Source: Pteria penguin (taxonomy: Eukaryota; Mollusca; Bivalvia; Pterioida; Pteriidae). Taken from it: a DNA stretch of 64,000 bases. This document shows positions 32,801 through 44,565 of the stretch, piece by piece. The position numbers were made by a program, and so were the translations under genes. The DNA lies in NCBI GenBank assembly GCA_035048485.1, contig CM068583.1:44173042-44237041 (forward strand), written 5' to 3'. The notes beneath the pieces were generated by a model. That model made no database searches, was not told the DNA's origin, and was given only the letters and a program-made list of their open reading frames with translations. The number at the start of each line of letters is the position of its first letter. The first letter of the stretch is position 1.

Positions 32801-35007
32801 ACATTTGGAGGTACTTGAAACGTAAATATGTACTCGTATTTTCCAGGCTTGAAAACATAATTATCATTTCCTGAAATCAAAAACAGATTCCATAATGATT
32901 ACAAAATGACTGCAATATACACATATAAATTATTGTGTTAATATCATAACCTTTACAATTACACACTCCCGATCGATTTAAGTCAACAACGCATTACTCC
33001 AACTATAACAATGTGCTAAAGTCACCTACACTGAAATCATAAAGGAAAACAATTAATTAAATTAAATTAATTAATTAATTAAAGTTTACACAATGATAAT
33101 AAAAGTGTTCTAACACATATTTAACACAGAAAAGCAAAATTAAACTATGTCACCTTTTAGCACCAATGATGTAAATTGTTGGAAGTAGATCTCGTTGGAA
33201 CTGTAATGAACAGTGTGTCGGTGTTTACCAGAGCCATGTTGTTCTGACCAATGGACTTTGGCAAAACCTTTAAACTCCAAAGTTATCTCTACAATGTAAA
33301 AGCAGAACAATTTTCATATGACAGCTATTTAACGTATATGAAACTTGCGGGTTTTATTTCATAATGTTGTAGCATCGCTTTGGAATTAGAAAAAAAAAAA
33401 GAAAGAAAGAAAAAAGAAAGACAAAATGGTTCAAAACTTTAACACAAGATATCCCCCATAAAAGCAATAAATTAACAGAACGTGCAAATGAAACGACCTA
33501 AATGCAAAATTACCATATCTATATCTACTACATAATGAGTCTGTTTGATATACATGTATGTGTGATATGATATAAATAATTAACGATTAATCATTAAGTA
33601 AATATACATACATGTATAATGTCGATTTTCATAGATAAGGAGACGGGCTAATGTACAGAAGACGGATTATTCGTACCAAAAATTTAATAGTAAAAAATTT
33701 TATAATTTGTAAAAAAAAATTAAAGACTTTGCCTATTAATCATGGTATTTTATATATAACTTATATAATATATAAATGACATGAATCTGAATTGATCTAC
33801 GTATTTAATTGAAGCAAATTAATTTCAATTTATTTAATATTTTTCTCTTTAATATGATGACATATATACTTTTCGTGATTTGTAATTTTCATTCCGACGA
33901 AATTTATCAAAAACATAATCCTATCATTCTTGTATCAGTCCACAAGATATGACCAAATGCTTCACTTTTGACGAAAATTTCGAACGGCTGATGGTGGGAC
34001 AGCTCAGCATGTCCCCGACTAATGGTGAGAGCGAGGTTTTGGTCACTATAAGTTAAACATGCTCCTGACTGATGGTGAGGTTTTAGTGAGCATTAGATCA
34101 GGATATTCACGACTGAGGTAAGTCGACTCAGATTATTCCAGAGGGTATAGATTTATCTTTGGTAGATCTATCTCAGGCAGTCATTCAACTTTGCTATATA
34201 GTTTAATCACGTTTATGAATGGCGAATAGTATGACAAATGTTGAACGATTTCGAAATGATTAATTATACAAAATTAGCTTACATATATACACGTGGATGT
34301 CCACCAAAATTTAAATTCCTCAATAATACAGGTATGTTAACACTGTACAGGTGTGTGAAGTTATCGTACAACATACCTCTCAGTAGAAACAAATGCGGAT
34401 CAAGAGGGGTGTACTAGGGGCCTGGACCCAGCATAGGATTCGACGAAAAATACGTTTCTTATTATTTTAGGATATAAAATAAGTAATTTTACACACAAAA
34501 ACATGGGTTGATCCCTTCTCGGAAAATTCATTGGAGGCGGACCGCCTCTCAACAAAATTTCTGGGTCCGCGCCTGAATTGGTTTTATCCCCTTACAGTCA
34601 AGGATCAGGTAATGTCAAAACAAATAAGCGTTTTTGGTTTTATTATTTTGTATGGTATTTAACACGCATAAAAATAAGATCTTTGTGGTATTCAACTAGT
34701 TATCACTAGACTGGCACACTCTACTCTTCTTCCATTCCAGTGCAGTCCTCTTCGTCAAGAGTATAATCGCACTATACTACTTGTGAATAGACGTAGTTTT
34801 GTTGCAACAAACTCCTCTTTTCTCATTCATTTTCATTACTACTCATTAGGGTAAGGGTTCGGACCTGTAGAAACGGATCTTACCTCTTAGTTTCAAGTCA
34901 TTTTCCACCACAAGGATGACTTTTCCATCCACTGTCTGTCCGGAGTAAAAAATCGCTGAAGGATTATTCAAAACAAAATCAAACGATGTCACTTGCTTTT
35001 CAAACAT
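25935..35007 (-). CDS. Arrestin domain-containing protein (alpha-arrestin, ARRDC2/3/4-like), complete, seven exons
   Basis: Exons on the minus strand are 35007-34884, 33288-33154, 32870-32656, 30961-30779, 29488-29306, 26936-26756 and 26095-25935. They total 1182 bp, or 393 residues, close to the usual length of about 400. The product begins MFEKQVTSFDFVLNNPSAIF, with the typical VENDLKLR and GFAKVHWSEQ, then VRYMLTANIDRPWAFD of the N-terminal arrestin fold. KTLCCWCCESGPITGKISIE opens the C-terminal arrestin fold, which runs through LVIPPIPPSGL and VHYFVE to PSIIGTIPL. The tail carries one PPSY motif, the NEDD4-type ligase docking site; vertebrate relatives usually have two PPxY motifs. Such proteins act as adaptors that bring ubiquitin ligases to membrane receptors. 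An in-frame TGA lies four codons upstream of the start. Introns hold a 43-bp minisatellite, a (CA)n run and a TTAA-flanked element. Confidence 0.93.
26756..26936 (-). CDS. Arrestin-domain gene exon 6
   Basis: The acceptor ctctacag is at 26938-26937 and the donor GTGAGT starts at 26755. It encodes the end of the arrestin C fold, LVPSIIGTIPL, then a Gln/Pro-rich linker (MYPPPPAVIMP). It leaves one base of a Pro codon. Overlapping minus-strand ORFs in other frames are shadows. Confidence 0.9.
27016..27049. repeat. 34-bp perfect AT-rich palindrome
   Basis: The palindrome is centred between 27032 and 27033 (ataccgatataat / attatatcggtat arms) with no loop. It lies in intron 5 of the arrestin gene, about 80 bp upstream of exon 6. 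Confidence 0.95.
27140..28036. repeat. Dispersed repeat with GGTGAGCT end, two internal half-units
   Basis: Two diverged halves (about 27150-27560 and 27640-28030) share ctctagatcattcctatgca, gtctgaagaagaag and tggcgccacctgttgacgga-type phrases. The right end is gcctttggctcaggtgagct. The repeat at 41108-41975 carries the same internal phrases. Confidence 0.8.
28275..28870. mobile_element. 588-bp TTAA-flanked inverted-terminal element
   Basis: TTAA lies at 28275-28278 and 28867-28870. The enclosed ends read GGGGACACTATCCC and, reversed, ACGGACACTGTCCC, an imperfect TIR of about 15 bp. TTAA targets are typical of piggyBac-type elements, so it could be a MITE of that kind. The internal ORF (RGPRKRGRKKH...) is unrecognised and probably fortuitous. 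Confidence 0.6.
28870..29075. repeat. 47-bp tandem repeat x 4
   Basis: The phrase gaatgtgtatgtttgaac..acgctagga..attttcattgtattt recurs every 47-48 bp (aatgtg at 28924, 28971 and 29018). It abuts the TTAA element. Confidence 0.8.
29306..29488 (-). CDS. Arrestin-domain gene exon 5
   Basis: It has 61 codons in phase 0-0, with acceptor cgtacag and donor GTAAGT. It encodes RVEYITPRKTRECDFTAAEV to LVIPPIPPSGLVHCNIINVH and ends YFVE, a C-domain arrestin core. Confidence 0.93.
29807..29877. repeat. (CA)n microsatellite
   Basis: About 71 bp of uninterrupted CA dinucleotide. Poly-Thr/His and poly-Cys/Val ORFs over it are artefacts. Confidence 0.98.
29945..30640. repeat. Tandem array, about 135-180-bp units x 4, with a pyrimidine-rich end
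   Basis: tatcaatgtccagtacac or a close variant recurs at about 29951, 30088, 30231 and 30407. Each is followed by a cctttgaccttttgacccca phrase and 'catggggagt' or a variant. The right end has cagacaaaccaacaggcgga and ttgcagggggtataa, which resembles the end of the 14.99-kb repeat. It lies in intron 4 of the arrestin gene. Confidence 0.8.
30779..30961 (-). CDS. Arrestin-domain gene exon 4
   Basis: It has 61 codons in phase 0-0, with acceptor ccttag and donor GTACGC. It encodes KTLCCWCCESGPITGKISIE and the GYVPGEVIMPQGEVVNNSNR segment, the start of the C-terminal arrestin fold. Confidence 0.93.
31098..32110. repeat. 43-bp minisatellite in intron 3 of the arrestin gene, about 23 units
   Basis: The unit contains agtcgaactaccggaccata and cataatgagaacgat. 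TCGAACTACC starts at 31501, 31544 and 31587 (exact 43-bp steps). Units decay towards 32110. Some units have 'aattgatcat' in place of 'accggaccat', and an apparent multi-unit repeat makes a higher-order pattern. Confidence 0.93.
32656..32870 (-). CDS. Arrestin-domain gene exon 3
   Basis: The acceptor tttcag is at 32872-32871 and the donor GTAAGA starts at 32655. It encodes YIFTFQVPPNVPTSFE and VRYMLTANIDRPWAFD, hallmark alpha-arrestin motifs. Confidence 0.93.
33154..33288 (-). CDS. Arrestin-domain gene exon 2
   Basis: The acceptor is cattgtag at 33290-33289 and the donor GTGACA starts at 33153, weaker than the others. The phase is 1-1. It encodes ITLEFKGFAKVHWSEQHG and YFQQFTSLVLK. Confidence 0.9.
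34380..34600. repeat. Dispersed repeat, copy without SINE (paralogous empty site)
   Basis: It contains aaataagtaattttacacac, atcccttctcgg, ccgcctctcaacaaaatttc and ggtccgcgcctgaa. The corresponding positions in the copy at 35515-35740 are interrupted by a SINE. A more distant relative with aggggtgg...ttttagg lies near 18220-18370. Confidence 0.75.
34884..35007 (-). CDS. Arrestin-domain gene exon 1
   Basis: ATG is at 35007-35005 with TGA in frame just upstream. It has 41 codons plus one base, and the donor GTAAGA begins at 34883. It encodes the first strands of the arrestin N fold, ending VVENDLKLR. Confidence 0.92.
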
Positions 35008-35514
35008 ACTTCTTCATGCAGTCATTTCTATTAAAACGTTATCTTACAAGTTTATGCCATTGCAAAATCACCTTTCAGTAAGTATGAAAAAGTGTTAATT
35101 TAAAGGTCCAAAAATTCCGGCCCGAGAACGATACAATGAGTTTATTATCTGGCGCGGTGCACAACGTTTAATCACGTTGTATATAGAAGCGTAGTCATGA
35201 CGACATATTGTACCTTAATACGATCCCGATGTGTACTTTTGGGAAGAGGGATGTTTGAAGGAAAGAAAGGTTTTATCATAAATTTATCGCTCAGTGTGCC
35301 TCTCAGACGAAATGGCATGTGCAGATCTAGAGAGGTGGACCCGCCTTACCACCATTAACTGCGGTCCTAATATTTAGGGAGGAATAATTATGATATTCCC
35401 GCGAAAATTACGTAAAGAGCAATGGTACGTTATTGTGATGCCATGAGGTTGCTAACTCTAATCGATGTTACCGACAGTACACAAGCGCCGCCTAACGGAC
35501 GGTACCTCCCATAG

Positions 35515-35740
35515 GCGAAAATTACTTTTCTCATTATTTTTGGATGTAAAATAAGTAATTTTACCTACAAAAACTTTGGTGAAACCCTTCTCGAAAAAGT
35601 AATTGGTGACGGATCCCTTCTCGACAATTCCATGTCGCGATATAACTGAAATATGGTTGAAAGCGACGTAAAACACCAATCAACCAACCAACCTTCTCGA
35701 CAAAAATTCTGGATCCGCGCCTGAATGGGTTATCCCCTTG
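35515..35740. repeat. Dispersed repeat, copy interrupted by a SINE
   Basis: It shares aaataagtaattttac, ttctcgacaa and gatccgcgcctgaa with 34500-34580, but 35628-35691 is a SINE 3' fragment with a target duplication. Confidence 0.8.
35616..35703 (+). mobile_element. 5'-truncated SINE insertion (3' body only)
   Basis: 35628-35691 carries only the SINE body and tail (ccatgtcgcgatataactga, gttgaaagcgacgtaaaaca, ccaaccaa). The 12-bp duplication CCTTCTCGACAA flanks it at 35616-35627 and 35692-35703. Truncation at the 5' end with a duplication fits LINE-driven target-primed insertion. Confidence 0.9.
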
Positions 35741-35749
35741 CAGTCAAAA

Positions 35750-38705
35750 TGGGTCTATACAGTATAGCTCAACTGGGCACAATTTGCTCATTCACAAATA
35801 ACCGACTGCTTGGGAAAATTAACAAACACAGTTTTTCTCGTGTCTTGACAAATAACGATCAGTGGTGGAGGATGTGGACATAACGACGGACAGTGTACCA
35901 TCCGTGGGAGGAGGTGGGCAGTTCACTCGGCCATAGAGTTTCCCCCGTCGGAGACCAGGACTCAAAGGTCACCAGTTTGTATTCCTGTTCAACTGATGAA
36001 AACATAGATCTATGGTTTATACAGTTTGTACATCATGTTCTGAAGCCATCTATCTCGCTACTCGAAACTACCTCACCTTTTCTCCACGAAAAAGTGAAAT
36101 GTAAATATCGAGAAGATCCCAATGTCATCTTGCATCAAACCATGGGGCAAGTCGGCTAATTCAAAGGGATAGAGAAGGAATATAAGAGATAGGCACTTGT
36201 ACACGTTTAAAATATCACTTAACGTACCAGTCAACAAGAATTACCGCGATTGAATAAGTACAGCATATTGAAATTTTCAAGAAATAAAGAAACTCTGACT
36301 TACAGAGTATTGTTGCATCTGTATCTAATGTCTAATATCTCCTTTTCAATAGTAATCTCGCATCTTATATGAATCATGTAAATACTGCATGAGAATGAAA
36401 TTCCCTCTCATAATGATATTTAGATTATTGAATTAAATCTTTTTCAAACTCCAATGGAATTACATATACATTAATCACATTTAAAATGAGAAAGTGTTTT
36501 TCCATTCACTGACCAGGAACAATGTATCTACCAGTGTAATTCTGCCTGTTTACTGATTAGTCAAGTCAGAAGATGTTCACACATTCAAGATATGAAATGG
36601 TGACAAACATAGGATTACCAATTCACATTATGAATGTATGAACTTTTTCTGACTAGACTAATCAGTTAAACAGGCAATATTACACAGGTAAATACATTGT
36701 AGCATTTTAAAGTATTAAACGGTATTAAACTTTAGATCTGGTAAACATTACAAACTACATTGTAATGCATGTTATATATGCATGTAAAGAAAAATTATGA
36801 CCTTTGAATACATCATTGATGCTATGAAAAAATAATTAGCAAGTGTGTTACATATCAGCATAAAATTTGGACACCATGTAAACCATGAAGTACCGAGTCC
36901 TCCTTCAGGTGTAAATCCATCAATCTTTTCAATACTGCTTATTGTACAGTTTTACTGATGCACTGAAGTGCAGGTTGCACATATCACTGGACAGAGAGTA
37001 CTGCAAGTACACAGGCATAGAGATTGATAGAAAAAATAACCGAAAAACACCACAAGAACAAAGTAAGATAAAAATACTGTTATATATTTCATTTTAATAA
37101 TCAGCATGATCTATAACAGATTTGCACGAGTATTGCATCATATTTCTACTGACGTAAGTTAACAATGCCACATAAAGCACCTCTAATAACATCATCATGA
37201 AAGATATTCTAACAACCTCTTTGTTCAGATAATATCACATGATCAGAAATGTGCAATTAAAGTAAAATATATTATGAAATTATACTTTGTAGCCATATTG
37301 TTCTCATACCAATCTGTACAGCTGCAGTGAGTAAAATGGCAAAACACGTACATGAAGAATAAGTTAAGACAGTTTACTTTGCTTAATTAATGTAAGAAGT
37401 TTTCCTTGATATTGCATCTCAATATCTACTGGTATACTTGTTATATGATATGATACAAATGAAATCCTATCAAAAAATTAATCTGCTGTTATATATCAAC
37501 ACAAAAGCTGGAGTCCTAGTACTAACAATGCACATAAAATAGTTCAAATTCAAAATAGTTTCAATTTGGGCGATTAAATAACTTCCAAAACTACAATAAT
37601 CTGGGGAAACAAACAGAAAGACATTGTTAATAAACCAACATGTTGATGAACCAGCATTAAAAAATGAACAACTATTACAGAGAACACATCAATTTAAAAA
37701 CTTGAGAATATTTTGTGACTTCTCAATCTGTTCCATTCACAACACAAATTTAAGTTAATATAATGATCAAGTATCAGTGTACAGATATGTCTACACTTAC
37801 CTGATTATAGAACATTACCCATAGCAACAAATAGCATAATACTGACATTCATCAATACAATATGTGAAAACATTTACAAAGATTGAATCTGCAAGAGATT
37901 GTTTGATTGTATACTGGCTCATGCCTAGTTCTAGTTCATGATACTTCTGTAAATCTATCAGAAACTGACAATAGCTACAACAGCCATTATCTCAGATACA
38001 TTATTCCAACACAGGAAAGCATTACCTCATTCTGTTTACACCTCGTGGAATACTGTATGAAGATAAATGACATGCTTATCATTACTAAGTTAGGAGAAGT
38101 ATTGCTTTTTAAATAAAATAGATTTTGTCCTGGCGTACTTTACCATTCCTTCATATCAATGAAGAAACTGGACAATAAAGTGTATTCTGCGTAACCAATA
38201 CAACAATATATGATTGGCAATATGGATTGAACTACTTTTCAATTAAAGCCATGAAATATTCATTATAGCACATTAATACAAAGTACAAGTATCTTCATGG
38301 TCCAATGTCCAAACATGCATAATAATGTTGCTGTAGTAATAGGAAATGAAAATATTCCATATGACCCAATGAAATACCAGAAAACAGATTCTATATGGGT
38401 AAATCATTCAATGACAAGCTTCATGAATGGCTTCATTTTTAACTCAATAAATCTAAATATTCTAAAATAACAAATGCATTTCTCCTTCAGCATTGGGACA
38501 TGATGAGTCCTAACTAAGTCCTCATATGTTCCTTCTTTCTGAATGGAGATATGAAAAGTATCCAAAAAAGTTATCACAATTCTTCCATTGTCAATGCACC
38601 AATTATCTCGATAAATGAACTAATCAGTGGAAGGAAGACTCAAATTCTTTAATGGAATGGATTTCTTTGTTTTTGATTGTCCGTTTCTCAACGTGTCAAT
38701 TCTTG
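35750..38705. other. Intergenic spacer between arrestin and SCHIP1-type genes
   Basis: AT-rich, no exon recognised in either strand, no long tandem repeat. The part below 38706 may include the 3' UTR of the SCHIP1-type gene. An inverted pair of 'ctgcctgtttactgattagt' (about 36541) and 'ctaatcagttaaacaggcaa' (about 36657) brackets 36.54-36.68 kb. Confidence 0.45.
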
Positions 38706-38769
38706 TCATGATTTGCTGTGTTGTCGTACTTGTTTTGTGTTCAATCGTACTGCAGTTTCCTCCGCTCTT
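38706..38769 (-). CDS. SCHIP1: SCHIP1-type gene, terminal exon
   Basis: Acceptor cgacag is at 38771-38770. Phase 2 joining gives [20 protein letters not shown] then Ser and TGA 38708-38706. The longer ORF in another frame ([12 protein letters not shown]...) is a shadow excluded by phase. Confidence 0.88.
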
Positions 38770-41700
38770 CTGTCGAAATATAAAAAAATAGTTGTTAAGG
38801 ATTATCATCTACTTGGAAATTCAAAATGTCTGGTTTACAGATATTACAAAAAGTATTAAAGAACATGAAAAAGATAATAAAATATGGCGTAACTCTTTAC
38901 CATCTTTGGTTTAAATAATCGTTATTTAATTTTTTAAGCTATATTGAGTTATTTATACATCAATGTTGTGAGGGTATAAGTAATCTTAGGATTTCTATGA
39001 TTATTCTGCAGTACCTTGTATGGTCCTCTATATCTACCAACATGGAATCTTGACTCATATGTAATTCGTCTCTTTCCATCAGAAGCTGCACTAATTCCTC
39101 ATTGAGATCTATAAACAGTAATAATAACTTAACAAAACAAGTCTACATAGAGGACACACTTCTTACAGATCTATCTAATACATATACCTTAAAATGTACG
39201 GTTTTGCTAAATGTTATAATTTCTATCTGAACACGTGCACTTTATTGTTGAAACAAAATTTCTGTTCCAATAGTACTCTACAAGAGATTTAGAATGTTTC
39301 ATTCTATAATGTGTTTTGCTAACTAAAACTACAATTGCTGCTTGCCCTTTTAAAGTTTTTTCTTTCAAGAAGTTTAGAAATTTTCCTGAATACCTGGGAT
39401 GATATATACAGATGTTACAATCATCTATACTCCGTAAAACACTTACTTTCTATTTGAGTATGAAGGTCATTAACAACAACCTGTAACTGGGCTACATTCA
39501 TTTCATACATCAACTTCAGTCCAACTCTTTGTCGCCTGTTATCACCTATATATGGTATACCAACCTGTGTAATGCAAAATATTTACAGATGGAGAAACTG
39601 AAAGCTTATCAAATAAGAACTGTCCTAATAAGACATAAACCTCCTAAAACAGCAAAGTCCTATCATCTTGACCTATGACCCTTAAAACAATTAAGATCCT
39701 CTATTTGTCAGAGGTATCTTATGTGTCAAGTTCATAACTTTGATGAAAATCTGTAGAGTGACAGTCTGGAAAGCCTGTGTCTATGGATGGTCAGAAAGAC
39801 AAGTGAAACCAGTATATCCTCCTACAATTTTGTTGGCAAAGGTATCATAATCAGCCTAAAGCTCTATGTCAGTTACTCAACAGTCTGAGACTTCAGTATC
39901 TTATTACAGCAATGTTTGTTATTGTTAAATGTTTTCGTCTTATAGTAGGTCTGGAGAAAGCAAGTAACCAATGTAGGTTATATTAGAAAAACTCACATGG
40001 TGTTTAACTTAGTTTATATGTACTACGCATGACAGAGATATATCTATTTTTGATTTATTATTTAACCACCCCATGATTACTGTACATCTATGGTGGTGTC
40101 ACCTGTCTGGTGTATTGCTTTATGATTTTGTCCAATGCCACAGACCCACATGAAACAGGGAGGGGGCCTTTTATGTGGCAACATATACCATCTCGGTTTA
40201 TACTGTCTCAGCTGAAGGACCGATAGGGAGGCAAATGATGATAAAAATCAACAGAAATATCTGAACTGAAAGCCACAATCAAACTTAGGTTCTCAAGATT
40301 TTGAAGTCCAGTGGCATACCACTGGACTGACCTCCATTGTAAAGATATAAAGCTACTGGTAAGGTAGATAACAGGCATGGTATATTAAATGACATGTACT
40401 ATCCATGGCAGAGATAGAAATTCCTAATTATGGTAAATAACAGGCATCAAATGTAAGGGATCCTTACTAATCCATGAGGAGGGTGCTTGGCAGTAATTAA
40501 CTCTTTGAATACTGCAGAGACTGTACCACCATAATACAGGTTAAGTACTCATAAAAGCACTATACAATAGCAATTAGGTAGTTTCGTTATCTGTGTACAT
40601 GTATCCAGATTTTTGTGTCCAATGACCTTCTTCAAAATACATTAAGAAGTGACATGAAATCTGTTGAATTACTGAGTGTATATATTCTATACTGAGAATA
40701 AATAATTTAAGGCAACATTGTTCAGGTAAACCTAAATAAATATCACAAACTAGGACAACTGAATTGTGTTAGTTTTTTTTACTGAATTTTGTGACCATGA
40801 AACCAAAGATTGTAAAAAGATACACATAACATGCAATTATCCCCTAGGTATGTAGAATCTGTGTAACCGTATATGCTAAATAAAGGAGAGGACAATCCTG
40901 CCTCAGTGCCTGGATTCAATCAGTTGCCAGTTAACTATTGATTTTAATTATGTAATGAAATGCTAGGAATAAATCAATGAATTATTCATGAGACAGTAAT
41001 ATAAGAAATGGTATTTTGGACACAGAACCAAAGCAATAAACTTGGATAGTCAACAAAAATTAGATGTTTGTGATACTGAAACATGGCAATCCATAGAGTG
41101 TTAAATAAAACAAGAGGCCCAAGTGGGCCTATATCGCTCACCTAACGCAATTTTCTTATTTGACTGACAGCTTGAAAAATTTGCAGATAAATATATATAT
41201 TCCCTGATGTTTATTGTGTTGCGACTAAATTTTATACTGGAAACAGAATGTTTATGCAGGCCAATTTAAAGTTCATAAACCTTAAATCTATGATAATTTA
41301 CAGAACATGAATGCTCAACTGTTGACAGATCTAAATAAAAACATGAACACTTGCAAGAAACCATGAGTACTTCATTCCCAGCAAGATTCAAAATCCTGTG
41401 GTTCTGCAGCAGAAGTAGCTGAAATTGTGGAAAAATGTGTCCCCCTGGCCATCTTAAAAAATTCATAAATTAAGATATTGACAAAATTCTCTGACAGTTG
41501 CATTCAGGACTTGCCATAATTATGATTAAAAGAAACCAAATTAAAGCAACATTGTCAACTAAAGGATGAAAATAGCACTTTTCTGCAGTGAAATCATCAA
41601 GTCCAAAAAATGTTAAAAAAAAAAAACATCAAAAATATGATTTCGGAATAGAACCAAGAACAACAAAACTTCTTCACACATCCCTTTAGATCACTCCTAT

Positions 41701-44488
41701 GCATTCAATTTGTCTCTGTAAGCACCCAGTCTGAAGAAGTTTTTCAAAGGAGGGTACCCTATGTGTGTGGTGGCACCACCTGTTGATGGATCCAGACAAA
41801 AAACAACAACAGTTTTAGGGGAACATGAGTACTTCATGCCAAGAAAGTCTCATTGAAATCCTTCCTGTAGTTTTGAAGAAGTTGAAAATTAGAAAAGTTT
41901 ACGACGAAAGATGGACACTGGATGTCTCGCTATGACAATAGCTCTCCTGAACCTTTGGTTCAGGCCCCTGAGTTATAAAACTTTTACCATGTTCAATTCA
42001 AACTCCATGCTCAAACTCTGAGAATGTGATCAGGAGAGATCACTATTAGAGTTTGAGATTGGTAGAGTTTATAGGTATTTTAAGCATGGGTTTAAGCAAG
42101 GTATTTACCAATCATAAAATATCTGAGCATATGCTCAGCTTTGAGCACATGTGCAAACTTAAAGAAAATTTATAACCTCAATATTTTAAGGTGATCTCAT
42201 ATTTGAGCATTGGATCAGGGTATGAACACACAGAATGTTCTAAAAATATTTTATAACCTCAGGACCACGTGAGCTAAAAAAATTAGTGGTCATCCACAGA
42301 TTTGATGTAAAGACCTTTTAGGTAATTTTATACATAACTACAAATAATCATAATTATTCAATGAATACTCATGCTTTATCTCAAATGAAATAACACATTA
42401 CATTTGTTATTTACAATCATTCCCTATGGTATTCCCTGAAACTGTAAATACAGGTAGTTATTCCCACTTACAATTTCTGCAATTGGTGATGCTTTCTTTT
42501 TTTGCCGTTCTACTTCTAATTGCATATGGGCCATGGTGCTTGCCTGTAAATGATAATCACACATCATTCTTTCTTAGACTTGTATGTTTAAAAAACATCA
42601 ATATTTAAGTAGCAGTTCTTGCATATCTCATTTGTAATCTAATATTATGAAACAGAAGTACATCACAAACTTATTTCACATGTTAAGTAAGAAGTCTTTG
42701 GGCCTGCTAATTTCTGAAATAAAAAAAAAAGGTCAACCATAAATTTAGGTTACAGTGACCTAGTTAAATCTAAAATCAAAGAAAAAATTGTAGTCATTTC
42801 AAATGCAATGTGTCAATTCTGTGATCAATGATAGTTGAGAAATTTTTAAAAATAATTGAACCATGAAAGGTAGGTCATACTAACTGAGTTTCATCTGAAT
42901 TATCAAAAATATCTCAAATATAAAATATCTCAAATATAAAATATCAAGTCTGTGGTTCCTCTAAGTTCTAAAATGTTCCTTCAATCAGGAACCTAATAAG
43001 ACTGTTGACAAACGGATGAATGAACCAAGGGACAGAGACATACACTCAGACATCATCAATTTACTGACTGGATACGCCTTGCAATCTGGCCATAAATCAG
43101 TTTCTCTACACACACTCTATGGCATCTAAAGCTATAGCACTGTTTGAAGGAGGACCCATGTTTAAGTGTTTTTCACTTTTTCATCATATATTACCGGTAG
43201 CCTATCCTTCTACCTACAAAGAAAGATATGACAATACCTGAGCAAGTGCAATCTTGGCCTCTTTCTGAAGTCTTGCTTGCCTCTTGAAGAAATCTTCATC
43301 ATCTTCATCTGGCCTCCTCTCTGTACTAACTGAATTTTCATTAGAATTGGTTTTACAGTCAAGATGAGTCTTTGGTGGTTCCTGACAAAAGACATTCTTT
43401 ACACTGATTCTGACAATTTCAAAATACATCTATTTTCTCTATGATGCACTAAATATATAGATTAGCATGTGGTATACAAGAAGCCCAAATGGGCCTATAT
43501 TGCTCACATAAGCACATGAGACACTTAGACCGTATCAGGGATTTCTCTGAACAACAATAACGACAAAATAATAATGATGATGATGACGTTAATGATGATG
43601 ATACAGAACAAACCTTGCATCATTCTAAAATACTTTCAGATGAAAAAGTAAAAACCGAAGCCCCGCGCCATGGTGGGCGTGACACGTAACAGATCCCTCA
43701 TTGCATTGGGTGGGTCCGTTGTAAAGGTATACAGGCTGGTGCCGTCAGCATACACGTGAAATACCGAGAATCGTGGAGTGACGTAAAATACCAATTAATC
43801 TATTGTACATATCATCATATCTAAGAATATCATTCTCTCTGAGAGATATGTTGACCACAATGTCAAGCAAAAATGCATCTCGGACCCCATAAATCTGCAA
43901 ACAAAACATTATTGTGCAACAACTCGACTGGAAAAATAAAGAATGAATCTGAAAAAAACCCCGAAAACCAGCAAACCTTGTATGTGACCTTGGGTACATC
44001 ATCCCTATCAAAATTGATCAAAATGCCTTCGGCAGTTACGAAAACAAAGTTTAAAATGTTTAATGTTTACGCCGTATGATGAACAGGCGGATGCCGGCGG
44101 CACGCCATGATAATAAAATGACGGACGTAGACAAAACCTACAAAATGGAGATAATCAATACCTGTGGCTTCTCAGTAGATGTATCTATTGCTACATGTGG
44201 TTGATCTTCTTGATCCTGATCCTCATTCATAAAACAGATCTGAAGATTTTTGCCGGTAAGAACACGTGAAGATGATTTCTTGTATGGTTTATCTTCGTTG
44301 AAATTATCTTCATCTACCTCGGCCGTCATGGCCAACTTCTTCCTAATTTCCTCCCGGTCATTTCTTTGTGCCTGCAAAAATAAACTTATTTGTAAAAGGC
44401 AGCAAATCACTAACAAAGCGCGGAAATCACCAGTTTTCATAATTCTATATTATAAAACAAATAAAATAACACGCAGATTAATTAAGAA

Positions 44489-44565
<77 letters not shown>

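Noticed and set aside
35893..36159. 88-codon plus ORF MYHPWEEVGSSLGHRV...
   Set aside because: No family similarity recognised, no flanking splice or promoter signals, no repeat evidence; treated as a chance ORF.
38620..38808. 62-codon minus [20 protein letters not shown]...
   Set aside because: Wrong frame. Phase joining from LNEELVQLL gives [14 protein letters not shown] and an earlier stop, which fits SCHIP1 length.
43210..43395. 61-codon [23 protein letters not shown]
   Set aside because: A shadow frame of the SCHIP1 exon [13 protein letters not shown].
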